This document shows positions 6,508 through 6,928 of a DNA stretch of 6,928 nucleotides, piece by piece. The stretch lies in NCBI GenBank assembly GCA_020433835.1, contig JAGRBY010000384.1, forward strand, positions 1 to 6,928, given 5' to 3'. This DNA is from Anaerolineae bacterium. GTDB lineage: Bacteria; Chloroflexota; Anaerolineae; 4572-78; J111. Position 1 is the stretch's first letter, and each line of letters starts with the position of its first letter. A model generated the notes under the pieces. The model was given only the letters and a program-made list of their open reading frames with translations. It made no database searches and was not told the origin of the DNA. Position numbers and translations under genes: made by a program.

Positions 6508-6928
6508 ATGCATCTTGCCTCTCACCAATATCTCGATGACAAGCAGATAGCATACCAAAAGCTGGAATTTTCTGAGTCAACCGAAAAAGGCGCAGCCAAT
6601 GTGGCCAAGGCGCTGGGCTTTCGAGAGCGGCAAATGATCAAAACGTTGATCTTCACCACCGGCGAAGGTGAACACGTACTGGTTATGGTCGGTGGCGATC
6701 AGTCGGCCAAATCAGGGATGTTGAAAAAAGCTATTGGTTCACGAAATATCAAGATGGCGACACCTGAAGCGGTTAAAGAACTGACCGGATACCAGATTGG
6801 CTCAATCCCACCGTTTCATTGGCAGCCGGTCGGGTTTCGAACATTTATCGATGGTAGTGTCGATCTGTTGACTGATAGGAGAATGTCATTCCCGCATGCT
6901 TTTAGCGGGAATCCAGCCGGCGGAGCTA
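6508..6928 (+). CDS. YbaK/ProX-type aminoacyl-tRNA deacylase (3' end outside window, C-terminus disturbed by a repeat)
   Basis: The frame opens at the ATG at 6508 and is still open at the window edge (140 codons). Residues 1-120 match the YbaK/aminoacyl-tRNA synthetase-associated domain: ESTEKGAANVAKALG (23-37), the MIKTLIF strand with the family's conserved lysine (K45), VMVGGDQSAKSGMLKKAIG (59-77), and the GSIPPF turn (98-103) followed by RTFID (111-115). Such proteins act in the cytoplasm and hydrolyse mischarged tRNAs, typically Cys-tRNA(Pro) or Ala-tRNA(Pro); the substrate here cannot be told. After FIDGSVDLLT (113-122) the family should continue into a Gly-rich strand and a final helix, but instead the frame enters a palindromic repeat from residue 127. 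The translated end (SFPHAFSGNPAGGA) is not family-like, so the gene may be truncated or altered at its C-terminus. The ribosome binding site is weak: CGAGG at 6491-6495, 12 bases from the start. Confidence 0.85.
   Translation, partial: MHLASHQYLDDKQIAYQKLEFSESTEKGAANVAKALGFRERQMIKTLIFTTGEGEHVLVMVGGDQSAKSGMLKKAIGSRNIKMATPEAVKELTGYQIGSIPPFHWQPVGFRTFIDGSVDLLTDRRMSFPHAFSGNPAGGA
6886..6928. repeat. GC-rich palindromic repeat (CATTCCCGC / GCGGGAATCCA type), cut by the window end
   Basis: ATTCCCGC (6888-6895) and GCGGGAAT (6905-6912) form a perfect 8-bp stem around a 9-base loop, in the context GTC before and CCAGC after. This form, GTCATTCCCGC...GCGGGAATCCAG, is a pattern I know as a dispersed repeat in many unrelated bacterial genomes, usually between genes. 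The segment after it (GCCGGCGGAGC) is also GC-rich, unlike the flanking gene. The true right end is outside the window, and the exact left boundary (6880-6887) is uncertain. It overlaps the 3' part of the YbaK-type reading frame. Confidence 0.7.

Noticed and set aside
1..6928. A coherent novel system (defence, secretion, biosynthesis) across the window
   Set aside because: No nuclease, helicase, toxin, transposase, CRISPR repeat or biosynthetic set is present, and the genes do not form a single obvious pathway beyond the loose tRNA-fidelity theme.

Overview
The window reads as a fragment of a bacterial chromosome, most plausibly from the Chloroflexota. Three things point there, all by recollection rather than by search: a eukaryote-like (type 2) isoleucyl-tRNA synthetase; a membrane protein resembling the N-terminal membrane part of Chloroflexota sulfite-oxidase-like molybdopterin oxidoreductases; and a HAMP protein with a C-terminal tail of a kind I associate with Chloroflexota and Cyanobacteria. 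Phylum assignment is an inference of moderate-to-low confidence. Every supported gene lies on the + strand.

Layout. Positions 1-282 hold the 3' end of an AlaX-type alanyl-tRNA editing gene, followed after 27 bases by a complete ileS (310-3453); the two look like one transcription unit. Immediately after the ileS stop codon there is a 90-base nested inverted repeat (3454-3543), then a gene-poor, visibly more AT-rich stretch to about 4035, which contains only a doubtful 89-codon ORF and a compact hairpin. Next come a four-helix membrane protein (4036-4548), a two-TM HAMP protein with no output domain (4733-5749), an unrecognised soluble 177-residue protein (5950-6483), and a YbaK/ProX-type aminoacyl-tRNA deacylase (6508 to the window end). 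The last gene runs, in frame, into a GC-rich palindromic repeat that continues to the edge.

Function. Three of the genes concern tRNA charging and its accuracy: AlaX removes mischarged amino acids from tRNA(Ala), IleRS charges tRNA(Ile) and edits valine, and YbaK-type proteins deacylate mischarged tRNAs. The two membrane proteins between them are not obviously connected to that theme or to each other. The 177-residue protein and the YbaK gene are 24 bases apart and probably cotranscribed.

I found no CRISPR array, tRNA or rRNA gene, transposase, or clear defence or biosynthetic system. The most notable items are the palindromic repeat entering the YbaK reading frame, the output-less HAMP protein with a conserved-looking tail, the membrane domain standing without its oxidoreductase partner, and the nested hairpin directly behind ileS.
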